64,000 nucleotides of DNA from Thiodiazotropha sp040507035 (GCA_040507035.1 JBEVVR010000015.1:1-64000); one strand, 5' to 3'; positions 40,327 to 49,236 are shown, counted from the stretch's first letter. Notes: generated by a model from the sequence alone, not told the origin. Numbers and translations are program-made.

Positions 40327-40369
40327 CCCTACATACCCTGAGGGGTACTAAATTCCCTACATACCCTGA
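40327..40369. repeat. Short tandem duplication at the 3' end of the SPRY gene
   Basis: The 15-nt string CCCTACATACCCTGA occurs at 40327-40341 and 40355-40369, a 28-nt period, with the second copy covering the stop codon of the 888-residue gene. The rest of the 202-nt spacer to the next gene (40155-40356) is AT-rich. A possible -10 (TAGTATAAG) lies near 40170, but I see no convincing -35. Confidence 0.55.
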
Positions 40370-43023
40370 ATCGACATTTTAGTATACTGTTTTATCGAAC
40401 TGTTGATTACTAAATCAATGCTCGACCTAAATTCTTTAATTGCTCTAAACGAGCTGGTAGCACAAATCCGATAGAATTTATCTTTCTCAAGTTTCACACC
40501 ATCACCACTACCTGGTTTTCCTGTCACCCAATTACCATTAACATGATAATAGATACGTTGATTATCAAAATCTGCTGCGATCCCAAAAACATCACCATCT
40601 TTACGCAGACTTTGTTCACCCTGTATCATAAGTTTCGCTGAACCTTTATCACTACCTACCACCCCTTTTGTTTTTGAAAGACAAAGGCCAAGATTTGATC
40701 TCTTAGGCGCATATAATGCATTAATAACACGCAGCCTCATCTCCGTGTACAGCTTACCAGATGAAAACTCTCTATCTGACCAATACAACAATTGCCCTGA
40801 CTGCATGGATATTTTTGTATTTTTAGGATAATCACTCGGCTTTATGGGTAAAGGCGGTCTGAAGACTGGCGTACTATCACTTATATAAAAACCTCCTTTT
40901 GGCGCTTTATAAAATGCCTGATAAGTCGTTGGCGCCTTACCGGTAACCGCACTTGTAATCAGCGCCGCATCAAGTAGTTCATTTTTAGAGTGGCCAGTCG
41001 GAAACCGCGAATATCGCCCAACATCTATTGAACTCATTAATTTGCGATTATCAATTGCAATAACCTTTGGTTTAACTTGACCTGATACATTTACCTGTTG
41101 ATTCTTTGATCCTGCAACAATGACCTTTTTGATCGCGTAGCCATCATATACTTTTAAATTCCATGATGTTGGTTTGTACGCATACAAAAGAAGCACACTA
41201 TCAATCACACGAACAGTCAGGCTTACCTGCCCCACGACATCCTCTGCCCATTTTCTCGGTCCACCATGCCTACCGGAACCTTCGTAGATGGCAATCACAT
41301 GCACATCACTATCGCCTACCGAATAGAGTGAGGTCTTTGATACACTCGAATTTTCTAAACTCGCGTTATCCTGAATTTGCTTGACCTGAAATTGGCTACC
41401 CATAGATTTAATCTTAGATTTCTTCACAGGTTTATTTATAACGCTGGAATTCGGTGGCTCATATTCAGAACCGCTGTCATTAGCAGGTACTATTGGTGCA
41501 ATTACTTTTTTTGCCGGCATTGCCAATGCAGTATTTCTCAGTACCGGTTCTAGGTATGACGGCAGTGAATTGTGATTTATCCTTGGATAAATATAGTCTG
41601 CATTTTGTATCTCCCAGTATTTTTTATTATATGAATTGTTAAATAAATACCCCCTCATCAATACACCATGCTCTATCACTGATTCAAGTGCCGGCAACTC
41701 TTTTGCAATTTTCTTTACCCAAACCGGCACTTCCTCAACTATTTTTTTTGCGGTAAAATGATATCCCATACGATTCATTCCTTTATCCGCCTTGACTGAC
41801 AAAATTTCTACTGACTGCCTTCCATAGGGTATACAACCCTTGCCTTGTTTATGCAGATCAATCGCCTCTATCGCTTGTCGTTTAACTCTAAAACGAACTC
41901 CGGGCTCATGCGTCGATATGCTACTATTCGCTTGTTGAGAAATGTATTCCAATTCCGCGAGGCCTGCGCGTTCTAACGCAGTCAACAAGTGCAATGAATT
42001 GACTATCTTTTGGAATTCATATTGTTTTCTGTCTTTTAGGTCATAGTAAGTGACAGAAAATTCTTTATCAGTCTGTGTGCTTTTATCATCACCTACATGA
42101 ATCCAAACTGGCATACATGTCTTTTCATACTTAACTAGCCAGTCTATGCTTCGGGCATTCTCATCAATATAGGCATTAATTGCTTCAACAGAAGGCACTT
42201 CTATCTCTTTATCTATACTCTTAATATCGATGGGTATAGTAATATGTCCAAAACCACTGACCGCTCTTGCGGGCTGCCTCTCTTTCAATAATTGCCAACC
42301 ATCATTAGTCTTTAAAACCTTCGTCACCCTTACTTTGTCTTTTAAAGCTTCAGCCAGCCTATCAAAAAGTTTCAACGCCTTTTCATTTTTTGCCCAACCA
42401 GGAATATCTACCAATTTCAGTGTATAGGTCACCTTATAGATATCACCTGTTTTATGCTTTTCCTGGAGCTTTTCAATGTTTTTGATTTCACCATAGGTTA
42501 CCCTTCCGTATTCAAGACATACTGTAGTAGACCCACCTCGTCTCCCCATGATTACAGCGCCAGGCCATGTCAGTCTATAACGTCTTACCGCTCTTTCGCC
42601 ATTTGTCGATTCAACTGTTCCATTATATGCATCGAATATTCCTTGCTCAGCTAGATAATCCAATTGCCACAACTGACGATCTCTTTTAGGCTGTTTTTCA
42701 AATTCTGTTTTCAATAATAGGGTAATATCATATTGTCCCGGTATTTTTTTAAACGCGATTCCATCAATACCCATTATTTCGGGCGAAGGCCCTGTTAACT
42801 CAACTCGCAAACATTGACTATTCATCGCGGGAAGATTGCTATCGATAGTTGCCTCTCTACGGACAATTTCCTGTAGCTCTTTTGAGTCGAGCGCACTTGG
42901 ATTTTCATCAGCAACCACTCTCAGGTACAGAGCATGCCAAATCAGGTACATGACACCGATTAATAGCGTTATTTTTACCAGCACCGAGGTCACTCCGTTA
43001 ATTTTCAACATCATTTCTCTCAA
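40357..43023 (-). CDS. Membrane-anchored protein with duplicated domain and C-terminal SPRY-like domain
   Basis: An 888-residue protein I cannot name. A hydrophobic segment at about 12-33 should anchor it with the bulk in the periplasm. Residues about 65-270 and 305-490 appear to be two copies of one domain, sharing a Cys-x-x-Tyr-Gly turn (CLEYGR, CIPYGR) and an aligned VDIPGWAK/EEVPVWVK segment. A beta-rich domain follows (about 595-690). The C-terminus (about 740-875) resembles SPRY/B30.2: SSGKLYTEMRLRV, then GDVFGIAADFDNQRIYYHVN and NGNW. It lies 46 nt after hlyD inside the secretion locus. AT-rich relative to neighbours. SPRY domains usually mediate protein binding, so a role in handling the RTX substrate is possible. 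Confidence 0.7.
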   Translation of the reverse strand: MREMMLKINGVTSVLVKITLLIGVMYLIWHALYLRVVADENPSALDSKELQEIVRREATIDSNLPAMNSQCLRVELTGPSPEIMGIDGIAFKKIPGQYDITLLLKTEFEKQPKRDRQLWQLDYLAEQGIFDAYNGTVESTNGERAVRRYRLTWPGAVIMGRRGGSTTVCLEYGRVTYGEIKNIEKLQEKHKTGDIYKVTYTLKLVDIPGWAKNEKALKLFDRLAEALKDKVRVTKVLKTNDGWQLLKERQPARAVSGFGHITIPIDIKSIDKEIEVPSVEAINAYIDENARSIDWLVKYEKTCMPVWIHVGDDKSTQTDKEFSVTYYDLKDRKQYEFQKIVNSLHLLTALERAGLAELEYISQQANSSISTHEPGVRFRVKRQAIEAIDLHKQGKGCIPYGRQSVEILSVKADKGMNRMGYHFTAKKIVEEVPVWVKKIAKELPALESVIEHGVLMRGYLFNNSYNKKYWEIQNADYIYPRINHNSLPSYLEPVLRNTALAMPAKKVIAPIVPANDSGSEYEPPNSSVINKPVKKSKIKSMGSQFQVKQIQDNASLENSSVSKTSLYSVGDSDVHVIAIYEGSGRHGGPRKWAEDVVGQVSLTVRVIDSVLLLYAYKPTSWNLKVYDGYAIKKVIVAGSKNQQVNVSGQVKPKVIAIDNRKLMSSIDVGRYSRFPTGHSKNELLDAALITSAVTGKAPTTYQAFYKAPKGGFYISDSTPVFRPPLPIKPSDYPKNTKISMQSGQLLYWSDREFSSGKLYTEMRLRVINALYAPKRSNLGLCLSKTKGVVGSDKGSAKLMIQGEQSLRKDGDVFGIAADFDNQRIYYHVNGNWVTGKPGSGDGVKLEKDKFYRICATSSFRAIKEFRSSIDLVINSSIKQYTKMSIQGM

Positions 43024-43069
43024 TTAAAGCAAGATTTAGTCTATTCACTTAATTTCTATAACGATTAAC

Positions 43070-44491
43070 TTATCGTTCTCTCAAACTCTCTTTACCATGC
43101 CGCAACAAGGGTGCCAAAAAGTACTCGATCAGCCGTCGCTCGCCGGTTTTGATCTCCGCGGTAACCTCCATCCCCGGCATCAGCCGTACTGCTTTCCCAT
43201 CGATATCAATGGTTTTCTCTCTCATCGCCAGCAACATGCTGTAGATATAACCCCGCTTTTCATCAAAAATCGCATCATCCGAGATATTCTCGACCTCTGC
43301 CTCTACAACACCGTATTTGGTAAACGGAAAGGTATGAATCTTCACTTCCGCCGGCATATCTTTCTCGACAAACCCGATATCCTTGTTTTCAAGAAACACC
43401 TCGACAACCAGTGACGCTTCGTCCGGAACGATCTTCATCAGGGGCTCGGCCTCGGTTACAACGCCACCTTCCGTGTTTACCGCCAGCTCCTGCACTTGAC
43501 CAGAGACCGGCGCATAGAGGATCTGTCGTTCATCCATATCCCTTGCCTTTACCAGCTCTTCCTGGATGGCAGCGATTTCACGGCGAAATTCTGTAATCTC
43601 GGACAACATGCCAGCCTTGGTCTCGGCTCGCAGGGTATCTATCTGCTGCTGAGCTTGGTTTCGTCCGGCCATCAACTGACTCAATCGCTGTTTTTCCGCC
43701 GCCAGTTGATGAGACTTTTCTATACGCTCCTGTTCCAGTTGCAGGTATTCCATTTCCGATGCGAATTTTTTATCGTGGAGATTCTTGATAATCCTCACCC
43801 GCTTGGTGACGATCGGCAGGGTTTTCTTCAGTTTTTCTATTTCGGTTTGGGTTGCCTCATATTCCGCCTCAACGGCTTCGCGGGCGCTGATCAAGGTCGA
43901 AATTCTTGCTTGATATTGCCGCCATTTCTCCTGCAGCAATTTTTTGAAGTGTGCTTCTCCCCCGATATCCACTTGTGACCACTTTTCCCTGTCAATCTGT
44001 ATACTCACCGAGCTGTTGTTTAGTTCACCATGGTTATCCAGCTCTCTTAACAACGCCTCATTGACGGCCAATTTCATCTTTGCGTTGGTCATTTCGTTGT
44101 TCAGCCTGTTTCTGTCAGCGCTGGTCTGGGTGGCGTCAAGCTCGATCAGTGGCTCTCCCTTGGTAACATACTCACCCTCATGGACGAGGATCTTCTTGAT
44201 CACCCCCTTTTCCAACGGCTGCACAACCTTTACCCGGGAACCGGGCAGTATCTTGCCTTGGGCGCTGGCAACGATATTGACCTCGCCAAACAACGCCCAT
44301 AGCAGAAACAGCACAAGCAACACTACAATGCTTCTCGCCAACCAGCGTGCTATTGGGTTTGGAGGTGCTGCCTCTATCTCCAATGCCGCCGGAAGAAAGG
44401 CCGTGAGCTCGCGATTCTTTTCATCGTCGCCCAACTTATGCCTGTTAACCCAGGCATCTTTCAATCTGTCCAGCCATCCATTCATCTTCAT
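43070..44491 (-). CDS. Type I secretion membrane-fusion protein, HlyD family
   Basis: A 473-residue periplasmic adaptor linking the ABC transporter to a TolC-type outer-membrane channel. It has a cytoplasmic N-terminal stretch, a transmembrane helix at about 52-70, a lipoyl-like half-motif (VKVVQPLEKGVIKKILVHEG), a long coiled coil (about 125-330), the second lipoyl half (ILYAPVSGQVQELAV), and the family C-terminus GMEVTAEIKTGERRLIEYFL. It is 27 nt after the transporter gene. No outer-membrane channel gene is in the window. Confidence 0.94.
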   Translation of the reverse strand: MKMNGWLDRLKDAWVNRHKLGDDEKNRELTAFLPAALEIEAAPPNPIARWLARSIVVLLVLFLLWALFGEVNIVASAQGKILPGSRVKVVQPLEKGVIKKILVHEGEYVTKGEPLIELDATQTSADRNRLNNEMTNAKMKLAVNEALLRELDNHGELNNSSVSIQIDREKWSQVDIGGEAHFKKLLQEKWRQYQARISTLISAREAVEAEYEATQTEIEKLKKTLPIVTKRVRIIKNLHDKKFASEMEYLQLEQERIEKSHQLAAEKQRLSQLMAGRNQAQQQIDTLRAETKAGMLSEITEFRREIAAIQEELVKARDMDERQILYAPVSGQVQELAVNTEGGVVTEAEPLMKIVPDEASLVVEVFLENKDIGFVEKDMPAEVKIHTFPFTKYGVVEAEVENISDDAIFDEKRGYIYSMLLAMREKTIDIDGKAVRLMPGMEVTAEIKTGERRLIEYFLAPLLRHGKESLRER

Positions 44492-44518
44492 ATCTAACAG
44501 ACAATCAATCCACTCTGC

Positions 44519-46882
44519 CTAACCCCGTTTCTCATTTTCTCTATCCTCTTCCTCGAGTTCCTTCAACATCTCCAGCGCCCAGCTCTCGTCGACCTCTTCA
44601 ATCTCTGTTGCTCCATTCACGACACCTTCAGCTTTGCCGACATCTTGCTTGCTGTGGGTGTTACCCTTCCTGGTTTTTGCACCTTCCCTTGCTTCGGCCG
44701 GAACCTCTATTTCACTCCCTTTCCGGACCTGGCGCAGGATCGGTGTATGGTTTTGATAGCTATGCAATTTGGCGTAGTAGCCATTCGCCTTGAGCAGGCT
44801 CTCGTGGTTCCCTTGTTCCACGATACGTCCCTTCTCCAGCACTATGATGCGGTCGCACTGCCTGACGGTGCTGAGGCGGTGGGCGATGATGAATACGGTG
44901 CGGCCACGGCAGATCGCCGCCATGTTGTCCTGGATCAGCCTTTCCGATTCGTAGTCCAGGGCGCTGGTGGCCTCGTCGAAGATCAGCAGCCGGGGATTTC
45001 CTATCAAGGCTCGGGCAATTGCGAGGCGCTGCCTTTGACCGCCGGAGAGATTGCTGCCCTGTTCACCCACCAGGGTGTCGTAACCCTCGGGCAGGTCGAC
45101 AATGAACTCATGGGCGCCGGAGAGTTTCGCCGCATGGATGACCTGTTCCATGGGAAGCGCGGGATTGGCCAGGGCGATGTTCTCCCGGATGGTGCGGTTG
45201 AAGAGAAAATTCTCCTGCAACACCACGCCGATCTGCTGGCGCAACCAGGTGGTGTCGATCATGGAGAGGTCGACCCCGTCGATGAGCACCCGGCCGGACT
45301 CGGGGATGTAGAGCCTTTGAATCAGTTTTGTAATGGTGCTTTTGCCGGAACCTGAGCGTCCGACGATACCGATCACTTCACCCGGTCGGCAGCGCAAGCC
45401 GAGGTCATCGAGGATTACCGGACCATCGGGACGGTAGCGAAAACGGATATGCTCCAGGGTCACTTCGCCCTTAAGAGTCGGCAGCCTCGAGCGATTGGGA
45501 TTGAAGCCGGGTTCCCGGGGGGTATTCAGGATATCGCCCAACCGCTCCAGGGAGATGCCGGCCTGCTGGAAATCCTGCCATAGCTGCACAAGCTTCAGAA
45601 TCGGGCTGCTGACCCGTCCCGCCAGCATGTTGAAGGCCACCAGTTGACCGACGGTGAGTTGGTTGGCGATCACCAGGTGGGCGCCCCACCAGATGATGCC
45701 CAGGGTCATTAGCTTGTTGATCAGCCCCGCCACCTGGTTGGCCACATTGTTGAGGTTCTGACTGCGGAACGAGGCGTGGACATAGTTGGCGAGGTGGTCT
45801 TCGAGCTTGCGCTGCATCTGCGGTTCCACCGCCATCGACTTGACGGTACCGATACCGGTGATCGACTCGGTGAGAAAGGCGGTGTTGGCGGCGCCATGCT
45901 TGAACTTGTCGTTGAGTCGGTGGCGCAGGATGGGGGTGATGAAGATCGACAGGATCACATAGAGGGGGATGGTCGCCAACACGATCCAGGTCAGGGTGGG
46001 GCTGTAGTACCACATCACCGCGAGGAAGACGAAGACGAAAAAGAGGTCGATGACCAGGGTAAGGGCGGTGCCGGTGATGAAGTTGCGAATGGTGTCGAGC
46101 TCCCGCACCCGGGCCACATTCTGCCCCACTTGGCGCGACTCGAAATAGGCCATGGGCAGGGCCATCAGATGATTGTAGAGCCGGGAGCCGAGGGTGACAT
46201 CCACCCGGTTGGTGGTGTGGCTGAAGAGGTAGTTGCGGATACCGCCCATCAGGGCATCGAAGACCACCAGGACAAAAAAGCCCACCGCCAGCACATCCAG
46301 GGTGGTAAATCCTCTGTGCACGAGCACCTTGTCCATCACCACCTGAAAGAAGAGCGGGGTGACCAGGGCGAAGAGCTGGAGAAAAAACGAGGCGATCAAG
46401 ACCTCGGCGAATAGCTTGCGGTATTTCACCAGGGCTGGGATGAACCAGGAGATGTCGAACTTCTGCTGCAGGCTCTCACCCAGCCCCTGCCTTCTGGCCA
46501 GCAGGATCAACTCTCCCGACCAGATAGCGTTGAATGCCTCCGACTCCATGCTTTTGGGGCCGCTTTCCCGAAGATCGTGCACCAATACCCCGGTTTGGGC
46601 CGACCCTGGATCCCCATCCGGACCCGGCTTTGCGACACGGGCAAGAATCACGAAACTGCCGTCTGTGAGCTTTGCGATGGCCGGCAATACGCTGTTGTCT
46701 AACTCAGCCAGTGAAGATTTCAGGCGCTTCGCCCTTAAGGTAAGGGCCTTGGCGGCCAGTAGCAGTTCGCTATCGGAAAAGGATTGGCCGGGTTTACCGA
46801 ATTGATGGGCAATCTGCTCGGGTTCGGCGGGAAGTTGGTGGAAGCGCGCAATGGCGATGAGCGTGGTGAGTCCGGTGTCCAT
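44519..46882 (-). CDS. Type I secretion ABC transporter, HlyB/LapB-like
   Basis: A 787-residue inner-membrane transporter-ATPase. Residues 1-130 form a C39-peptidase-like domain in which the position of the catalytic cysteine reads GLTTLIAI, so it is the inactive, substrate-binding type found with RTX cargo. Transmembrane helices span about 155-430. The ATPase has Walker A GRSGSGKS (508-515), signature LSGGQ (613-617) and Walker B LLIFDEATSALD. A charged tail of about 80 residues after residue 705 is longer than usual. First gene of the secretion operon. Confidence 0.95.
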   Translation of the reverse strand: MDTGLTTLIAIARFHQLPAEPEQIAHQFGKPGQSFSDSELLLAAKALTLRAKRLKSSLAELDNSVLPAIAKLTDGSFVILARVAKPGPDGDPGSAQTGVLVHDLRESGPKSMESEAFNAIWSGELILLARRQGLGESLQQKFDISWFIPALVKYRKLFAEVLIASFFLQLFALVTPLFFQVVMDKVLVHRGFTTLDVLAVGFFVLVVFDALMGGIRNYLFSHTTNRVDVTLGSRLYNHLMALPMAYFESRQVGQNVARVRELDTIRNFITGTALTLVIDLFFVFVFLAVMWYYSPTLTWIVLATIPLYVILSIFITPILRHRLNDKFKHGAANTAFLTESITGIGTVKSMAVEPQMQRKLEDHLANYVHASFRSQNLNNVANQVAGLINKLMTLGIIWWGAHLVIANQLTVGQLVAFNMLAGRVSSPILKLVQLWQDFQQAGISLERLGDILNTPREPGFNPNRSRLPTLKGEVTLEHIRFRYRPDGPVILDDLGLRCRPGEVIGIVGRSGSGKSTITKLIQRLYIPESGRVLIDGVDLSMIDTTWLRQQIGVVLQENFLFNRTIRENIALANPALPMEQVIHAAKLSGAHEFIVDLPEGYDTLVGEQGSNLSGGQRQRLAIARALIGNPRLLIFDEATSALDYESERLIQDNMAAICRGRTVFIIAHRLSTVRQCDRIIVLEKGRIVEQGNHESLLKANGYYAKLHSYQNHTPILRQVRKGSEIEVPAEAREGAKTRKGNTHSKQDVGKAEGVVNGATEIEEVDESWALEMLKELEEEDRENEKRG

Positions 46883-46935
46883 TCCTATGAGCAGAAGACC
46901 ACCCTGTCCCGGGTAGCTTTATGCAATATCCTATA

Positions 46936-46987
46936 ACACTGTTCATAAATGTTCGGCTCATAATAAAACAGTGTATATGTATGTCAA
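46936..46987 (-). promoter_or_regulatory. Promoter of the type I secretion operon with overlapping inverted repeat
   Basis: On the minus strand TTGACA (46982-46987) and TATTAT (46960-46965) are 16 nt apart, 6/6 and 5/6 matches to consensus. An 8-bp inverted repeat, ACACTGTT at 46936-46943 and AACAGTGT at 46967-46974, encloses the -10 element and expected start point, as a repressor site would. The leader to the first start codon is about 70 nt. Confidence 0.6.
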
Positions 46988-47165
46988 CTCTTATCTGCTA
47001 TCTCTGGAATAAGTAAAATAACTTACTAGATCAGTAGGATTTCCTGATTACCTAGGCCACATAGCCAGAGACCAGTAGCGAACTGCAGTTTTGAGTGTTG
47101 AGTTACTAAATATGAGCAAGATGAGTTCGCTTCGCTCACCGGTTATGGGTTCCCCCTCTCCCTGG

Positions 47166-47190
47166 CCCTCTCCCGCGAGGGGAGAGGGGG
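47166..47190. repeat. REP-like palindrome
   Basis: A 9-bp stem (CCCTCTCCC paired with GGGAGAGGG) of the same family as the two palindromes near 29.3-29.5 kb, preceded by the same CCCCCTCTCCCTGG lead-in. It is just downstream of trxC. The rest of the 46883-47210 spacer holds the secretion-operon promoter and the phrase GTTCGCTTCGCTCAC that is also found near 22.4 kb; no gene is seen. Confidence 0.7.
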
Positions 47191-47210
47191 CACGCTTTTC
47201 GAGTGGGTGA

Positions 47211-47648
47211 TCAGATAAGATTCTGCCGGGTCCACTGCACAATACTCCCCTGATCCATCGCCCCCGCCTGACGGGCGATCTCCCTGCCTCCCCGCATCAA
47301 CATCAGGGTAGGGATGCTGCGAATACCGAATTGTGCACCCAGCTGTTGCGCCTCTTCGGTGTTGACCTTGACCAGGCGCACTGCCGGTTCGAGTTGCGCG
47401 GCCGCTCCTTCGAAGGCCGGGGCCATCATTCGGCAGGGTCCGCACCAGGGGGCCCAGAAATCGATCAACAGGGGGATGTCGTTTTTTTGCGCATGGCGCG
47501 CAAACCGAGCTTCATCGAGGGCCAGTGGTTGGCCGGGGAAGAGTGACTGCTGGCACTTGCCGCATTTCGCCCCATCCCCCAGGCGCTCGGCGGGTACCCG
47601 GTTGATGCCGTCGCAGTGGGGACAGACGATATGTAGGGCTTTACTCAT
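47211..47648 (-). CDS. trxC: Thioredoxin 2 (TrxC) with zinc motif
   Basis: A 145-residue cytoplasmic thioredoxin with an N-terminal zinc-binding pair of CxxC motifs (C9, C12, C29, C32), typical of the oxidative-stress thioredoxin TrxC. The active site is FWAPWCGPCR (C69, C72). The start at 47648 (MSKALHIVCPHCDG) gives the family N-terminus; a start 15 nt upstream is also possible. It is divergent from cnoX, so two thioredoxin-fold genes share a 131-nt promoter region. Confidence 0.94.
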   Translation of the reverse strand: MSKALHIVCPHCDGINRVPAERLGDGAKCGKCQQSLFPGQPLALDEARFARHAQKNDIPLLIDFWAPWCGPCRMMAPAFEGAAAQLEPAVRLVKVNTEEAQQLGAQFGIRSIPTLMLMRGGREIARQAGAMDQGSIVQWTRQNLI

Positions 47649-47734
47649 TGGATCTGATTCCATCTTGGGGAGTCGATCAATAGATGGGGTTTGGCGGCTG
47701 TTATTTCAACGCCTTTATTTTGGTTTGAATTCAG

Positions 47735-47740
47735 TATAAT
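47735..47740 (+). promoter_or_regulatory. Probable -10 element for cnoX
   Basis: A perfect TATAAT lies 39 nt before the cnoX start codon. No good -35 hexamer is found at the proper distance (the best is the T-rich stretch near 47712-47717), so an activator or an extended contact may be used. Confidence 0.45.
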
Positions 47741-47779
47741 GGCGCTCCAGACCGACCGATCCACAGGAGCATGTAGCGT

Positions 47780-48643
47780 ATGGCTGACCAATCCTATGTC
47801 TTTGATGTCACCACCGACCGCTTTCAACAGCTGGTCTTGGAGAACTCCATGCACGTTCCGGTGCTGGTCGACTTCTGGGCCGAATGGTGCAATCCCTGTA
47901 AGGCACTGATGCCCACCCTGGCGAAACTGGCCGATGAGTATCAGGGTAAATTCCTCGTCGCCAAGGTCAACACGGAACAGGAGCAGCAGCTGGCGGCCCA
48001 CTTTCAGGTCCGCAGCATTCCCAATGTAAAGCTGTTCCATCAGGGACAGATGGTGGATGAGTTCATGGGGGCGCTGCCGGAGGCGGAGATCCGCAGTTTT
48101 CTCGACAAGTATATCCCTCGGGAATCCGATGCCCTGTTGGCCCAAGCCGATGAAATGCTGCTGCAAGGGAACACAAAGGATGCGGGGGCCCTGCTGAAAC
48201 AGGCCAGTGAGATCGACCCCGAGAGCCCGAGGGTCAGGCTCTCCTATGCCCGCTATATGGCTACCCTGGGTAGGCTGGACGAGGCCGAGCGGCTGCTCAA
48301 GGCCATGCCAGCCGAGGAGAGGGAGAAACCGGAAGTGGCCTCCATGCTGGCACGGATCGAGATCGACCGCGCCACCGCCGACAGCCCGCCCGCGGCGGAC
48401 CTTGAGAAACGTCTTGAGGAGAATCCGGCCGATAGCGAGGCCCTGCATCTGCTGGCCTCGCATAAGGTGATGGAGAACGATTTCGAGGGGGCCCTGGAGT
48501 TACTCATGACCCTGTTGCAAAAGGATCGCGGTTACGGCGACAACGCCGCGCAGAAAGAGATGTTGCGGATCTTTGAGTTGCTTGGGGGACAGGGTGAGTT
48601 GGTCAAGCGTTTTCGCAACCGGATGTTTAACTTCCTTCACTAG
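47780..48643 (+). CDS. cnoX: Thioredoxin-TPR chaperedoxin, CnoX/YbbN family
   Basis: A 287-residue protein with an N-terminal thioredoxin domain (1-110) and a C-terminal TPR domain (about 118-285). In E. coli this protein guards substrates from overoxidation and passes them to GroEL and DnaK. The active site here is WCNPCK (C37, C40), so unlike the E. coli form, which lacks a redox pair, this version may be an active oxidoreductase, as described for some other bacteria. The start follows an AGGAG site. An inverted repeat lies 30 nt downstream. Confidence 0.92.
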   Translation: MADQSYVFDVTTDRFQQLVLENSMHVPVLVDFWAEWCNPCKALMPTLAKLADEYQGKFLVAKVNTEQEQQLAAHFQVRSIPNVKLFHQGQMVDEFMGALPEAEIRSFLDKYIPRESDALLAQADEMLLQGNTKDAGALLKQASEIDPESPRVRLSYARYMATLGRLDEAERLLKAMPAEEREKPEVASMLARIEIDRATADSPPAADLEKRLEENPADSEALHLLASHKVMENDFEGALELLMTLLQKDRGYGDNAAQKEMLRIFELLGGQGELVKRFRNRMFNFLH

Positions 48644-48673
48644 CTCAGAATCAGCGAGTGTATTACCCCCGGC

Positions 48674-48773
48674 GCCTGAGGATTGTCTTTCTCCGACGCC
48701 CCAACAGTACATCCCTATACTGACGGGGCTAACGCGGCTTCCATGCCGCTTCTGCGAAAGACAATCCTCAGGC
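48674..48773. repeat. 18-bp perfect inverted repeat, 100-nt element
   Basis: GCCTGAGGATTGTCTTTC at 48674-48691 is exactly complementary to 48756-48773. The 64-nt interior contains its own small GCGGC/GCCGC hairpin. It fills the spacer between the convergent cnoX and GIY-YIG-like genes. It could be a miniature inverted-repeat element or a bidirectional terminator, though there is no U tract directly after either arm. Only one copy is seen in this window. Confidence 0.75.
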
Positions 48774-48795
48774 ACCTACCGATGTGATTACAATA

Positions 48796-49236
48796 CTAAA
48801 TAGTCTCTTCACAGGACCATGACTCAACAGAACATCCAAGGATCTGAGCAAATTCTGCCGAGGTCGGTGCCTCGCTGAAATGGAAAAGGTGTGAATCGCA
48901 ACTGCAATCGCTACAGCCAAAACCGGGTATCGGCTTTACATTGCTCCATTTAGCCAGCGCCTTAGCCCATCTATGCTCCAGACGTGTTCGCCTTTGGCTG
49001 TACCAAACCGATTCGACTATTGCCAACTCTCTTAAATAGTCGATATGCCAATGCTTCGACTTCGATTCCCGGCAATGTCTTGTGACACGAGCACGTAGAC
49101 CACCGGGACCAAACGCACTGCCGACATAGAGATAGTATCCCGGCTGAATAGTGAGGGTACCCCATCGTCCAATTTGAACCGTTGCTTTTTTATCAGTCAG
49201 CAACACCAAGACGTAGGTACCAGGATCGGCATTCAT
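48796..49236 (-). CDS. GIY-YIG nuclease-related protein, DUF123 family
   Basis: A 146-residue protein of the DUF123 family, which is related to GIY-YIG nucleases. The core shows GTYVLVLLTDKKATVQIGRWG, then PGYYLYVGSAFGPGGLRARVTRHCR with the YxYVGSA variant of the second motif, HWHIDYLRE, and a cysteine-rich segment GCSDCSC with a downstream HLFHF. Members are small DNA-binding or nuclease-like proteins of unknown physiological role. It stands alone, convergent with cnoX. Confidence 0.85.
   Translation of the reverse strand: MNADPGTYVLVLLTDKKATVQIGRWGTLTIQPGYYLYVGSAFGPGGLRARVTRHCRESKSKHWHIDYLRELAIVESVWYSQRRTRLEHRWAKALAKWSNVKPIPGFGCSDCSCDSHLFHFSEAPTSAEFAQILGCSVESWSCEETI

Noticed and set aside
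48500..48775. Minus-strand frame overlapping the cnoX end and the inverted repeat
   Set aside because: It lies inside the cnoX coding sequence and the palindrome, with no ribosome site or family match.
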